Below are positions 7,944-15,778 of a DNA stretch of 64,000 bases, in pieces. The position numbers and the translations under genes are program-made. The DNA comes from Arachidicoccus terrestris (GTDB taxonomy: Bacteria; Bacteroidota; Bacteroidia; Chitinophagales; Chitinophagaceae): contig NZ_CP083387.1 of assembly GCF_020042345.1 (NCBI RefSeq), positions 2,356,001 through 2,420,000 on the forward strand. Reading direction: 5' to 3'. Below the pieces are notes generated by a model, which searched no databases, had not been told where the DNA came from, and was given only the letters and a program-made list of their open reading frames with translations. Within the stretch, counting starts at the first letter, position 1. The number at the start of each line of letters is the position of its first letter.

Positions 7944-9221
7944 TTATTTAAATTCATAACCAATATCCTTTCTATACTGAATCCCGTCAAAATGAATGTC
8001 TTTTAGAAGCTGCCGGGATTTTTCCGCCGCCGCCTCAATGTTTTCCCCAAAAGAAGTAATGGCTAGCACTCGGCCTCCATTTGTCAGGATATCCGTTCCC
8101 TGCAATTGAGTGCCTGCGTGAAAGATCAGGCTTTCATTGTTTTGTTTTAATTCGGGAAGGGTGATTTTTTTCCCCTTCTCATAAGATCCGGGATAGCCTC
8201 CACTTACGGCTACTACAGTAACGCAAGACTGCACGGCCGGTTGTATATTTACCTCATTTAATCCTCCATAGTAGACAGCCAGGAACAGGTCTACTATATC
8301 TGCATTCAGACTAGGCATAATTACTTCCGTTTCCGGATCTCCCATGCGACAGTTATATTCAATGACCATTGGTTCCCCCTTGACGTTAATCAGGCCGAAG
8401 AATATAAATCCTTTATAGTCAATTTCCTCTTTAGCAATGCCTTCAACTGTCGGGCGTATAATCTGGTTCTCTACTTTCTCCATGAAAGAAGTATCCATAA
8501 AAGGGACCGGCGTAACACAACCCATTCCGCCGGTATTCAGCCCGGTGTCGCCTTCACCAATGCGCTTATAATCTTTTGCATGGCCAATAATCTTATAATC
8601 TTTGCCATCAGTTAATATAAAGACACTTACTTCGATGCCGTCCAGGAACTGCTCAATGACCACTTTGGAAGACGCTTCTCCAAATTGTTTGTTGAGTATC
8701 ATTTCTTCAAACGTCTTGAGCGCTTCCTCGTGGGTTTGAGCGATGACGACACCTTTGCCTGCTGCCAGACCATCGGCTTTCAGGACAACAGGCAGGCTAT
8801 GGCTTGCTATATAAGTTTTACCCTCCTGATAATTATCTGCATTAAACTCCGCATAAGAGGCTGTTGGAATCCGATGGCGTTCCATAAATTTTTTGGAAAA
8901 AGCCTTGCTGCCTTCCAGCTGAGCTCCAGCTCTGGAGGGCGCGATAACCATTCCCTTCCAATCCTGCTGCCCCTGAAAATAGTCATAGACGCCATTTACC
9001 AACGGGTCTTCAGGTCCTACCACCAACATGGTGACCTTGTTATCAATCACAAATTGTTTGATCGCATCAAAATCGTTTACGTCAATGGGGACATTCTGAC
9101 CCACAGCAGCTGTTCCTGCATTACCGGGTGCAATAAACACCTTATCACAATGTTTACTTTCCTTGATTTTCCAGGCCAGGGCATGCTCTCTACCTCCAGA
9201 CCCCAATATGAGTATATTCAT
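7944..9221 (-). CDS. purD: Phosphoribosylamine-glycine ligase
   Basis: 425 aa, full length for PurD (GARS). It catalyses ATP + 5-phosphoribosylamine + glycine to glycinamide ribonucleotide, the second step of purine biosynthesis. The N-terminus MNILILGSGGREHALAWKI is diagnostic. An ATP-grasp domain follows (SKAFSKKFMERHRIPTA; VLKADGLAAGKGVV; the DTGLNTGGMGCVTPVP loop) with the metal-binding end EYNCRMGDPETEV. It is not in a purine operon here: tRNA-Glu with its own terminator lies upstream and the convergent acyl-CoA synthetase gene downstream. Confidence 0.97.
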   Translation of the reverse strand: MNILILGSGGREHALAWKIKESKHCDKVFIAPGNAGTAAVGQNVPIDVNDFDAIKQFVIDNKVTMLVVGPEDPLVNGVYDYFQGQQDWKGMVIAPSRAGAQLEGSKAFSKKFMERHRIPTASYAEFNADNYQEGKTYIASHSLPVVLKADGLAAGKGVVIAQTHEEALKTFEEMILNKQFGEASSKVVIEQFLDGIEVSVFILTDGKDYKIIGHAKDYKRIGEGDTGLNTGGMGCVTPVPFMDTSFMEKVENQIIRPTVEGIAKEEIDYKGFIFFGLINVKGEPMVIEYNCRMGDPETEVIMPSLNADIVDLFLAVYYGGLNEVNIQPAVQSCVTVVAVSGGYPGSYEKGKKITLPELKQNNESLIFHAGTQLQGTDILTNGGRVLAITSFGENIEAAAEKSRQLLKDIHFDGIQYRKDIGYEFK

Positions 9222-9302
9222 ATAACAGATTTTAATAAAACTCCCGCGAAATTAAAAAAGCCAGGGCATTTTTCCTTTCTTCTTTTAAAATTTAAGATAG
9301 GT

Positions 9303-9341
9303 CTAAAAACAAACAAAGCCGCTAATTGTTGAATTAGCGGC
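9303..9341 (-). terminator. Terminator of tRNA-Glu
   Basis: On the minus strand the perfect 10-base stem GCCGCTAATT / AATTAGCGGC with a CAAC loop is followed by TTTGTTTGTTTTT. It lies between tRNA-Glu and purD, so the two are separate units. Confidence 0.85.
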
Positions 9342-9368
9342 CTTTGCAACTTTTAAACCTTTCCTTTG

Positions 9369-9440
9369 TAGAGCGTACGGGAATCGAACCCGTGATTCCT
9401 CCGTGAAAGGGAGGTGTCTTAACCCCTTGACCAACGCTCC
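9369..9440 (-). tRNA. tRNA-Glu (anticodon TTC)
   Basis: 72-base tRNA. Acceptor GGAGCGT pairs with ACGCTCT (G-T at the first pair). The anticodon stem CCTCC/GGAGG holds loop CTTTCAC with anticodon TTC (complement of 9405-9407). The T arm is ACGGGTTCGAATCCCGT. The 3' CCA is not encoded. A TACCTTTG -7 element precedes it and a terminator follows. Confidence 0.94.
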
Positions 9441-9457
9441 GTAATCGTTTGGGATTG

Positions 9458-9465
9458 CAAAGGTA
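9458..9465 (-). promoter_or_regulatory. Putative -7 element of tRNA-Glu (TACCTTTG)
   Basis: Exact TAnnTTTG match on the minus strand, 18 bases before the tRNA 5' end. Confidence 0.55.
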
Positions 9466-9623
9466 ATATAATTTAAATTTTGACCAAATATTTTTCAACA
9501 TTTCTGAAAAACAAATGTTTGCAAACAAACGGTTATTCACGAGAAAAATGTTAATTCTTTATTATAACTCCAGTCTTTCCTGTAAATTCGCATCACATTA
9601 TTCAAAACAAAAATAAATTCGAT

Positions 9624-10637
9624 ATGAGTTCAGTTAAAGTTGCGATCAACGGATTTGGTCGCATTGGTCGTCTCGTTTTCCGCCAAATTTATAATATGGA
9701 AGGGATCGATGTTGTGGCTGTTAATGACCTTACCAACCCATCAACGTTAGCCCACCTGCTTAAATATGACAGTGCCCAGGGCCGTTTTGAAGGTACCGTA
9801 ACAAGCACTGACAAATCTATCATCGTCAATGGTGAAGAAATCAATATATATGCCCAAAGAGATCCATCTCAGATTCCGTGGGGAGAGCATGATGTAGATG
9901 TTGTTATTGAATCTACAGGCTTCTTTGCCGATAAAGATAAAGCAGCTGCACACTTAAAAGCAGGTGCGAAAAGAGTGGTGATCTCTGCTCCGGCAACCGG
10001 TGACCTGAAGACAATTGTTTTCAATGTTAACCATGAGATCCTGGATGGCAGTGAAACGATCATCAGCTGCGCATCTTGTACGACCAACTGTCTGGCTCCT
10101 ATGGCTAAAGCGTTAAATGACGCTTTCAAAATTGAAGTAGGTAGCATGACCACTGTTCACGCTTATACCAACGACCAGAATACACTGGACGCACCACATC
10201 CGAAAAATGACCTGCGTCGTGCCCGCGCTGCTGCCCAGAACATTGTTCCAAATTCTACTGGTGCAGCTAAAGCAATCGGCCTGGTATTGCCAGAACTGAA
10301 AGGTGTATTAGACGGAGGTGCCCAGCGCGTTCCTGTTATCACCGGTTCATTAACAGAGCTTACCGCTGTTTTAGCTAAAAAGACCTCTGTTGAAGAAGTT
10401 AATGCCGCAATGAAAGCAGCGAGCAATGAAAGCTTCGGTTACAATGAAGATCCTATCGTCAGCTCCGATATCATCGGCATCCATTATGGTTCGTTGTTCG
10501 ATGCGACACAAACTAAAGTGGTTGAATTCGGCGACAAACAGCTGGTAAAAGTCACCAGCTGGTATGACAATGAAATGAGTTATGTATCTCAACTGGTTCG
10601 TACTGTTCATTATTTCGCTGGCTTGATCTCTAAATAA
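9624..10637 (+). CDS. gapA: Glyceraldehyde-3-phosphate dehydrogenase, type I
   Basis: 337 aa, full length. It oxidises and phosphorylates glyceraldehyde-3-phosphate with NAD+ in glycolysis. The Rossmann start [15 protein letters not shown] is clear, and the catalytic Cys152 lies in SCASCTTNC. Later family motifs include [34 protein letters not shown] and the C-terminal WYDNEMSY. The acidic residue in VAVNDLT fits NAD rather than NADP preference. It is monocistronic and followed by a hairpin terminator at 10670-10702. An imperfect -7 box, TAAATTCG, lies at 9593-9600. Strong expression is expected for this central enzyme. Confidence 0.97.
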   Translation: MSSVKVAINGFGRIGRLVFRQIYNMEGIDVVAVNDLTNPSTLAHLLKYDSAQGRFEGTVTSTDKSIIVNGEEINIYAQRDPSQIPWGEHDVDVVIESTGFFADKDKAAAHLKAGAKRVVISAPATGDLKTIVFNVNHEILDGSETIISCASCTTNCLAPMAKALNDAFKIEVGSMTTVHAYTNDQNTLDAPHPKNDLRRARAAAQNIVPNSTGAAKAIGLVLPELKGVLDGGAQRVPVITGSLTELTAVLAKKTSVEEVNAAMKAASNESFGYNEDPIVSSDIIGIHYGSLFDATQTKVVEFGDKQLVKVTSWYDNEMSYVSQLVRTVHYFAGLISK

Positions 10638-10669
10638 TTCTTCTTAATAGAATTCTGACATTTAAATAA

Positions 10670-10702
10670 CAAAGGGGTATGTCGTTGAGACCTACCCTTT
10701 TG
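10670..10702 (+). terminator. Terminator after gapA
   Basis: 14-base arms 10670-10683 and 10689-10702 with one wobble and one mismatch, 5-base loop, stem ending in CCCTTTT. Confidence 0.7.
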
Positions 10703-10757
10703 CTATTTAAGCCGGATATTTTGCAAGAACATTTTCTATTTATAAACAATTCTAACA

Positions 10758-11084
10758 ATGAACTGGTTCATTCTAATTATTGCAGGGTTATTCGAAGTAG
10801 GCTTTGCTACTTGTCTGGAAAAAGGCAATCAGTCCAGTGGGTCAACCGCGGTCCTATGGTATAGCGGTTTTGTGATCAGTTTGACAGTCAGTATGTTATT
10901 ACTGATTAAGGCAACGCAGGCGCTCCCTATCGGAACAGCTTACGCAGTCTGGACAGGAATTGGCGCTGTCGGCACTGTTTTGGTAGGTATATTATGGTTT
11001 AAAGAACCAGCCAGTTTTTGGCGGGTCTTTTTCCTATTCACGCTGATTGGTTCCATTGTGGGGCTTAAAGCAGTATCACATTAA
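10758..11084 (+). CDS. sugE: Small multidrug resistance (SMR) transporter, SugE/Gdx type
   Basis: 108 aa, four membrane helices. The essential coupling glutamate is E13 in IIAGLFEVGFA. Several stretches match the SugE/Gdx branch rather than EmrE: LPIGTAYAVWTGIGAVGTVLVG and the end LIGSIVGLKAVSH closely follow E. coli SugE (LPVGTAYAVWTGIGAVG; GLKLSTH). Gdx proteins are dual-topology dimers that export guanidinium in exchange for protons, so that is the best inferred role; some relatives export quaternary ammonium compounds. No guanidine riboswitch is recognisable in the 55 bases between the gapA terminator and the start. The next gene begins 2 bases after its stop codon. Confidence 0.88.
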   Translation: MNWFILIIAGLFEVGFATCLEKGNQSSGSTAVLWYSGFVISLTVSMLLLIKATQALPIGTAYAVWTGIGAVGTVLVGILWFKEPASFWRVFFLFTLIGSIVGLKAVSH

Positions 11085-11086
11085 TT

Positions 11087-11776
11087 ATGAATATAGTTAC
11101 AAAAAAGACACTACTGGCCATTATTTCTTTACTGTTACTCTCCGGATGGGTAAGGGCCCAACCGGACCAACAGAAGGGCAATTCCGAAAAGGCGCTTTTA
11201 TCCCTGTCATTTGACGAGCTTCCCAATACAATCCAAGTATTAGGTAATGATATCACTTATTCAAAATTCAGCAAAACATTAAAAATCAGCTGTATTGGTA
11301 TCACGCAGTATAAAAATGCCAATATATCTTATACATTTAGCCTGACGCTTCCAGGATTTGACTTTAATAATGGAGCCAACAACAGTTACTCCAATGAAAA
11401 AAGCCACTTTTTTGATGCAAACAGTGATGCGGCACTAATGCTTCAATTAGGTAATAAGCAATTTGGTAATCTTTACAGATCAAAAGAAAAAGAAAATATA
11501 CTTTCTAAGGTAGCCACGACAGATTATAAAATAAATTGTACAAACATTAAAGACAAAAATGGAAAATATATCATATTAATACGAATTAATAATGGGTCCG
11601 TTTTACAGGAAAGTTCTGAGAAGAAAAGCAAAACGGAGGAAGAAACCCTTCATATTTCTAAAGACCCGATGAGCCAGATTCGTGTAAGCAATCCACAGCC
11701 CGCATTACCTAAAGTAGAATCCTATAAATTCAAGAGTTCCAGTGAAGTCATCTATCCAAAGGATCGCTTAAATTAA
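11087..11776 (+). CDS. Secreted protein of unknown function
   Basis: 229 aa. Signal peptide at residues 1-25 (LLAIISLLLLSGWVRAQ). The mature part begins with a low-complexity polar stretch, then a region rich in beta strands (about 40-170), and ends in a Lys/Ser/Pro-rich tail. No family recognised. It starts 2 bases after the SugE/Gdx stop and is probably co-translated with it, yet nothing in the sequence links it to transport. It converges with the diacylglycerol-kinase-family gene, the two stops lying 6 bases apart. The coding frame is long and intact, and composition matches its neighbours. Confidence 0.75.
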   Translation: MNIVTKKTLLAIISLLLLSGWVRAQPDQQKGNSEKALLSLSFDELPNTIQVLGNDITYSKFSKTLKISCIGITQYKNANISYTFSLTLPGFDFNNGANNSYSNEKSHFFDANSDAALMLQLGNKQFGNLYRSKEKENILSKVATTDYKINCTNIKDKNGKYIILIRINNGSVLQESSEKKSKTEEETLHISKDPMSQIRVSNPQPALPKVESYKFKSSSEVIYPKDRLN

Positions 11777-11782
11777 ATTCAC

Positions 11783-12739
11783 CTATGGCCGAATAAGCCT
11801 GTAAGCGTTTTTAAGAATCTGAACATTAATTTCAGGCGCAAAATCAATGGGTTCTCCATCAATATGCATCGGGGCATTCAACAGATTTTTAATTTTAATT
11901 TCAGGGGTCTGAAAATACAGAATATTCTTATTGGTTACTTCCTCTACCAGTTGTTGTAACTTATTATTGCCACGTACTTGTTGAAGCACGGCAAAGGGTA
12001 ATTTGGCTTTATTCATTTTCTGTACGACTACGATATCCAGTAAACCGTCATTTAATTTGGCTTCCGGTGCGATCGTGACGTTATTCCCGAACTGATTCGC
12101 ATTCGCTACACTGATAAAAAAAGCATCAGAAAAAAATGAAAACTTATCCACTTCAATTTCGAACTGATAAGGCTGCGCCTTAAAATAATTGATAATACTT
12201 TGTTGTGTATAAGTAAGTAAACCCCGATTACTTTTTGTCGCAAAATCGTGAGCAACTTTCGCATCAAAACCGACACCGCTCAGCATGCAGGCAAAATGCC
12301 CGTTTACTTTAAAAGCATCTACATATTTCGCGTCGCCATCCAGGATCAGTTCAAAAGCCAGTTTGGGTTTAGAAGGAATACCTGCTGCTCTGGCCAGTCC
12401 ATTTCCACTGCCGTAGGGAATTATTCCGAAAGTAACCGGTTCATTGTATAAAGCGCCTACCACATGGTTTACTGTTCCGTCACCTCCGATGATTACAATA
12501 TCCGTAATATCTTCTTTTTGGATCTTATCAATCAGAAAATCATAGTTGCCTCGTTTATTCGTAGGCATAATCTCCGAATGAAGCCCTCTTTCTTTACTGA
12601 TCTTTTCAATAAGTGTTACAAGGGTTTCTTTTTTAGCTGTTCCGGAGATCGGATTTACGAGATAGATTAGCTTACGCTCTTTTTTTTGAATGGCTACGCG
12701 CTGCACATTTGGCTGTTGTATCGTTTGTATATGCTCCAT
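11783..12739 (-). CDS. Diacylglycerol/sphingosine kinase-family lipid kinase (YegS/LCB5 type)
   Basis: 318 aa. The nucleotide-binding DAGK catalytic domain covers about residues 22-150, with NPISG at 29-33 and the phosphate-binding IIGGDGTVNH at 83-92, then FGIIPYGSGNGLARAAG. The C-terminal beta-rich half carries PEAKLNDGLLDIVVV, typical of YegS/DgkB/BmrU proteins. It phosphorylates a lipid alcohol such as diacylglycerol. Which lipid is used here is unknown; Bacteroidota also make sphingolipids, so a sphingoid-base substrate is possible. A TATCTTTG -7 element lies upstream at 12768-12775. Confidence 0.9.
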   Translation of the reverse strand: MEHIQTIQQPNVQRVAIQKKERKLIYLVNPISGTAKKETLVTLIEKISKERGLHSEIMPTNKRGNYDFLIDKIQKEDITDIVIIGGDGTVNHVVGALYNEPVTFGIIPYGSGNGLARAAGIPSKPKLAFELILDGDAKYVDAFKVNGHFACMLSGVGFDAKVAHDFATKSNRGLLTYTQQSIINYFKAQPYQFEIEVDKFSFFSDAFFISVANANQFGNNVTIAPEAKLNDGLLDIVVVQKMNKAKLPFAVLQQVRGNNKLQQLVEEVTNKNILYFQTPEIKIKNLLNAPMHIDGEPIDFAPEINVQILKNAYRLIRP

Positions 12740-12767
12740 AATGATACCATTTGCATTCGTTAGGCAA

Positions 12768-12775
12768 CAAAGATA
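12768..12775 (-). promoter_or_regulatory. Putative -7 element (TATCTTTG)
   Basis: Exact TAnnTTTG match on the minus strand, 29 bases before the lipid-kinase start. Confidence 0.5.
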
Positions 12776-12897
12776 TTTGTTTAATCACATAAAATCTGTT
12801 AATAAATCCAGCAAATTAATAGGAATCAAAAGCCTCGAACCGAATTAAAATTTTAATTATCTTTAAGCCTCACAACGACAAAGCTTCATATATTATT

Positions 12898-14154
12898 TTG
12901 AAACTAATCAGGCACTTAAGCTTTCTAAAGGCCGTTCTATGGTATACTTTAACTGCATTCGGAGGGGCGCAGGGTCATTTTGCCATGATGCTTAAAACCT
13001 TTGTGCAGCAAAGGAAAGATATTACGGAAAATGAACTCCTGGAATACAATGCTTTTTGCCAGATGTTACCGGGTGCATCCTCTTCACAGACAATTACACT
13101 GATTGGCTATAAAAGGGGTGGTCTGATTCTGGCCATACTAGCTTTAATAACGTGGGTTTTACCAGCCAGTATCATTATGGGTAGTCTGTCGTTTTTACTG
13201 GACTATCTGGATAAAAGTGCCATTGATACCAAAGAGCTCTTCAAATACATCAAACCGATGGCTGTGGGGTTTATCGCATTTTCAGCAGTAAAATTGTGTA
13301 GAATATCCATCAATAACACCATTACTAAGGCCATCCTGGTTATCGGTACTGTTTTGACCTATAGTTTTTTTAAAACTCCCTGGATCTTTCCTGCCGTAAT
13401 CATTGCTGCCGGCATTACCACCAATTTCAGCCATAAGCGTATTCCGCAAATAGAAACAGCAACCAAAAAGATCCGTTGGGGAAATATCTTAATATTTTTC
13501 GCCATTTTCATCCTGGCCGGTGTTCTTTCAGAAACAGCGCGTAAAAATAACTGGAGTCAACGCGGTAAATATAATCTTTTTGAAAACTGTTATCGCTTTG
13601 GTTCACTCACATTCGGGGGGGGAGATGTGCTGGCCCCGTTGATGTATGAACAGTATGTTGTACGTCCCACGACTAAAGGCGTTCAGGAAAAAAATATGGG
13701 GGTATTGAAAATGGACAATGATGCCTTTCTAACTGGCTATGGTATGCTGAAGGCCATTCCGGGGCCAACATTTACCATCAGTTCTTTTGTAGGAGGAATG
13801 GTCCTGAAAGACCGAGGGCCGTCAGCACAGTTTTGGGGTTGTGTTATCGCGACAGTTGCCATCTTTCTCCCCTCAACTTTGCTTATTCTTTTTTTCTTTC
13901 CCGTATGGAATAATTTAAAAAAATATGCAATTATTTACCGCTCACTTGAAGGCATTAATGCCGCCGTGGTTGCCATCATATCAGCTTCTTCTCTATATCT
14001 TATGAAAGATATTTCCGTAAATGTTATCGATGGAAATATAGAACATATTATTAATATAACAACTATTGCCGGAACGTTTTTATTACTTAAATATACCCGG
14101 GTTCCGGCTCCTTATATCGTAATTATTTGTCTCCTGTTAGGGGTTATATTTTAA
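12898..14154 (+). CDS. chrA: Chromate transporter (CHR/ChrA) family membrane protein
   Basis: 418 aa with two homologous CHR halves. The first has TAFGGAQGHFAMM and QMLPGASSSQTITLIGYKRGG (about residues 18-82); the second has FGSLTFGGGDVLAPLMYEQYV and LTGYGMLKAIPGPTFTISSFVGG (about 235-305). Long hydrophobic segments surround each. Members export chromate or take up sulfate-like anions. The duplicated length fits the family, but the substrate is not proven by sequence. The start is a TTG at 12898: the first ATG lies after the conserved FGG motif and so is too late. A near-consensus -7 box TATCTTTA is at 12858-12865. Divergent from the lipid kinase. Confidence 0.85.
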   Translation: MKLIRHLSFLKAVLWYTLTAFGGAQGHFAMMLKTFVQQRKDITENELLEYNAFCQMLPGASSSQTITLIGYKRGGLILAILALITWVLPASIIMGSLSFLLDYLDKSAIDTKELFKYIKPMAVGFIAFSAVKLCRISINNTITKAILVIGTVLTYSFFKTPWIFPAVIIAAGITTNFSHKRIPQIETATKKIRWGNILIFFAIFILAGVLSETARKNNWSQRGKYNLFENCYRFGSLTFGGGDVLAPLMYEQYVVRPTTKGVQEKNMGVLKMDNDAFLTGYGMLKAIPGPTFTISSFVGGMVLKDRGPSAQFWGCVIATVAIFLPSTLLILFFFPVWNNLKKYAIIYRSLEGINAAVVAIISASSLYLMKDISVNVIDGNIEHIINITTIAGTFLLLKYTRVPAPYIVIICLLLGVIF

Positions 14155-14188
14155 GTAATAATAAATATTTTTAATATGTAATGTTATT

Positions 14189-14761
14189 CTATTTAAAGTA
14201 GTTATTTGTCTCGATATAGTCAACAACCCTTTCTGGCACTAGAAAACGGATGGATTTATTTTCTTGAATATTTTTCCGGATAAACGATGCAGATATATCC
14301 AGCATAGGTGCTTCCAGGATATGTGCATTTATGCCAGGGTTTAATCTTTCAACCGGAAAACCGGGCCTTAAATAAATCAAAAATAAATAATCACGTATTA
14401 ACTGTTCATAATTTCGCCATTTGGGCAAATTATTAAAACTGTCAGACCCCATGATCACGGTAAATTCATCATCCGGATATTTTTCAGTCAGATAAGTAAG
14501 CGTTGTAATAGTATAAGAAGGTTTCGGCAATCGAAATTCTACGTCTACCGCTTTTAGTCGGCTACTGTTTTCAATAGCAAGATTAACCAAATGCAACCGG
14601 TCATATTCGCCCAACAAAGTGCTGGAAGGTTTGAGTGGATTCTGTGGCGATATTACCAACCATACCCTATCTAAATCAGTATAATTTAGTACGTGCTCGG
14701 CAATGATAAGATGACCAGTATGAATCGGATTAAAGGATCCAAAGTATAAACCTATCTTCAT
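14189..14761 (-). CDS. nadD: Nicotinate-nucleotide adenylyltransferase
   Basis: 190 aa, full length. It transfers AMP from ATP to nicotinate mononucleotide in NAD+ synthesis. The nucleotidyltransferase signature GSFNPIHTGHLIIAEH is at residues 8-23, VIMGSDSFNNLPKW mid-protein, and the ISASFIRKNI motif (the ISxTxIR equivalent) near the C-terminus. It lies 49 bases downstream of feoA on the same strand. nadA, an earlier enzyme of the same pathway, is 4 kb away on the same strand, but nadB and nadC are absent. Confidence 0.95.
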   Translation of the reverse strand: MKIGLYFGSFNPIHTGHLIIAEHVLNYTDLDRVWLVISPQNPLKPSSTLLGEYDRLHLVNLAIENSSRLKAVDVEFRLPKPSYTITTLTYLTEKYPDDEFTVIMGSDSFNNLPKWRNYEQLIRDYLFLIYLRPGFPVERLNPGINAHILEAPMLDISASFIRKNIQENKSIRFLVPERVVDYIETNNYFK

Positions 14762-14810
14762 ATTAAAAGAATGGAATAATATAACATTAAAGAAAAATCA
14801 GGAAGACATG

Positions 14811-15038
14811 CTAGACTACCTCTTCAACGAGTATATTCTCGGCTTCATTTATCCGCAAGCTTAAATTATAGCCCACTACAGAGATGGATATAGGATCACC
14901 CAATGGGGCAATTTGTTCTACTTTAATAATTTCACCTGGAATACAACCCATCTCCATTAACTTAATAAATATTTCATTATTAGAAAATTCCCTAATTACG
15001 ACGGCTTTTCCAACACGGATTTCTGACAACTTCTTCAT
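14811..15038 (-). CDS. feoA: FeoA-domain protein
   Basis: 75 aa, a single SH3-like FeoA domain (LSEIRVGKAVVIREF; LMEMGCIPGEIIKVEQIAPLGDPISI; LSLRINEAENILVEEV). FeoA is the small cytoplasmic partner of the ferrous-iron transporter FeoB. No feoB is nearby; the downstream neighbour is nadD. It may act with a FeoB encoded elsewhere. Divergent from ybeY. Confidence 0.9.
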   Translation of the reverse strand: MKKLSEIRVGKAVVIREFSNNEIFIKLMEMGCIPGEIIKVEQIAPLGDPISISVVGYNLSLRINEAENILVEEVV

Positions 15039-15133
15039 ATATAGAAAATTATAAACGCAAAATTAACTGATTTCAACCATTAGGCAGGCTTTTTCGAGAT
15101 AATTTCCGAATTTTGACAATTAAACAACAAACC

Positions 15134-15586
15134 ATGCAAAGAGTATCCTTTAATTACTTAGACAAACAGCTTCATTTAAAGAATAAAACCGCAATTAAAG
15201 CTTTTATAGCAACAATTTTCAAATCTGAAAAGAAAGGCCTCAAATCAATTGACTACATATTCTGCTCTGACGATACACTGCTTGATATGAATAAGCAACA
15301 GCTAAAACATGATTATTACACAGATATCCTTACGTTTGAATTAAGTTCTACTAAAGATACAATAGCAGAGGTTTACATTAGTGTTGATAGGGTAAAAGAC
15401 AATGCAAAGACCTTACAGGAGCCTTTTGAAAAGGAAATGCTTCGTGTTTTATTTCACGGTGCCCTACATCTTTGCCACTATAAAGATAAGACAGCAAAAG
15501 AAGCGGTATTGATGCGAAAAATGGAGGATTACTACATAAAAAAGTACTATAGGACAAGTGTTCCACGTGGAACTAAATTAAGATAG
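15134..15586 (+). CDS. ybeY: Endoribonuclease YbeY (rRNA maturation factor)
   Basis: 150 aa from the ATG at 15134. An in-frame TTG at 15113 is possible but overlaps promoter-like sequence and adds residues unlike the family. YbeY is a zinc-dependent RNase for 16S rRNA 3'-end processing and ribosome quality control. The metal motif reads HGALHLCHYKDKT: the first two histidines are conserved, and the third ligand of the usual HGxLHLxGYDH is replaced by the KD that I recall as common in Bacteroidota. The central LNMNKQQLKHDYYTDILTFEL-like stretch is also typical. The last codons overlap a parS-like palindrome at 15559-15574. Confidence 0.92.
   Translation: MQRVSFNYLDKQLHLKNKTAIKAFIATIFKSEKKGLKSIDYIFCSDDTLLDMNKQQLKHDYYTDILTFELSSTKDTIAEVYISVDRVKDNAKTLQEPFEKEMLRVLFHGALHLCHYKDKTAKEAVLMRKMEDYYIKKYYRTSVPRGTKLR
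15559..15574. promoter_or_regulatory. parS-like site 1 (TGTTCCACGTGGAACT)
   Basis: 15 of 16 bases of the symmetric consensus TGTTCCACGTGGAACA, with a perfect 14-base palindromic core. It lies inside the last codons of ybeY. ParB/Spo0J proteins bind such sites to load the segregation complex. Confidence 0.7.
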
Positions 15587-15597
15587 GTATTAATCAC

Positions 15598-15653
15598 CAT
15601 AAGATAGTAAGTAAAAAGGTTCCACGTGGAACCTTTTTACTTACTATCTTATG
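15598..15653. repeat. 56-bp perfect palindrome with a parS-like core
   Basis: Every base from 15598 to 15625 pairs with its mirror in 15626-15653, with no loop and no mismatch. The centre is the parS-like 16-mer GGTTCCACGTGGAACC (15618-15633), flanked by AAAAA and TTTTT. As RNA it would form a long hairpin and could also terminate ybeY transcription in either direction. Confidence 0.95.
15618..15633. promoter_or_regulatory. parS-like site 2 (GGTTCCACGTGGAACC)
   Basis: Fully palindromic 16-mer sharing the GTTCCACGTGGAAC core with site 1. It is the centre of the 56-bp palindrome. Confidence 0.65.
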
Positions 15654-15714
15654 TATAACCAAAGCGCGCTAACGACAATATGGTAATTCAATATATAGTT
15701 TTAGTCTAATCAAC

Positions 15715-15730
15715 TGTTTCACGTGAAACA
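15715..15730. promoter_or_regulatory. parS site 3 (TGTTTCACGTGAAACA)
   Basis: Exact match to the classic bacterial parS 16-mer. It is centred about 30 bases upstream of the mnmG -7 element, so it overlaps the -33 region, and bound ParB could affect mnmG transcription. Confidence 0.85.
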
Positions 15731-15751
15731 TCAATTTAATAATTAATCAAC

Positions 15752-15759
15752 TACCTTTG
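15752..15759 (+). promoter_or_regulatory. Putative -7 element of mnmG (TACCTTTG)
   Basis: Exact TAnnTTTG match, 20 bases before the mnmG start codon, implying a very short leader. Confidence 0.6.
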
Positions 15760-15778
15760 CACCCTATAAATTTTAATT

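Noticed and set aside
8685-9332. 215-codon plus-strand frame
   Set aside because: Antisense to the well-supported purD gene; no recognisable family.
10703-10757. Guanidine riboswitch upstream of the SugE/Gdx gene
   Set aside because: Only 55 bases are available after the gapA terminator and no conserved motif is seen.
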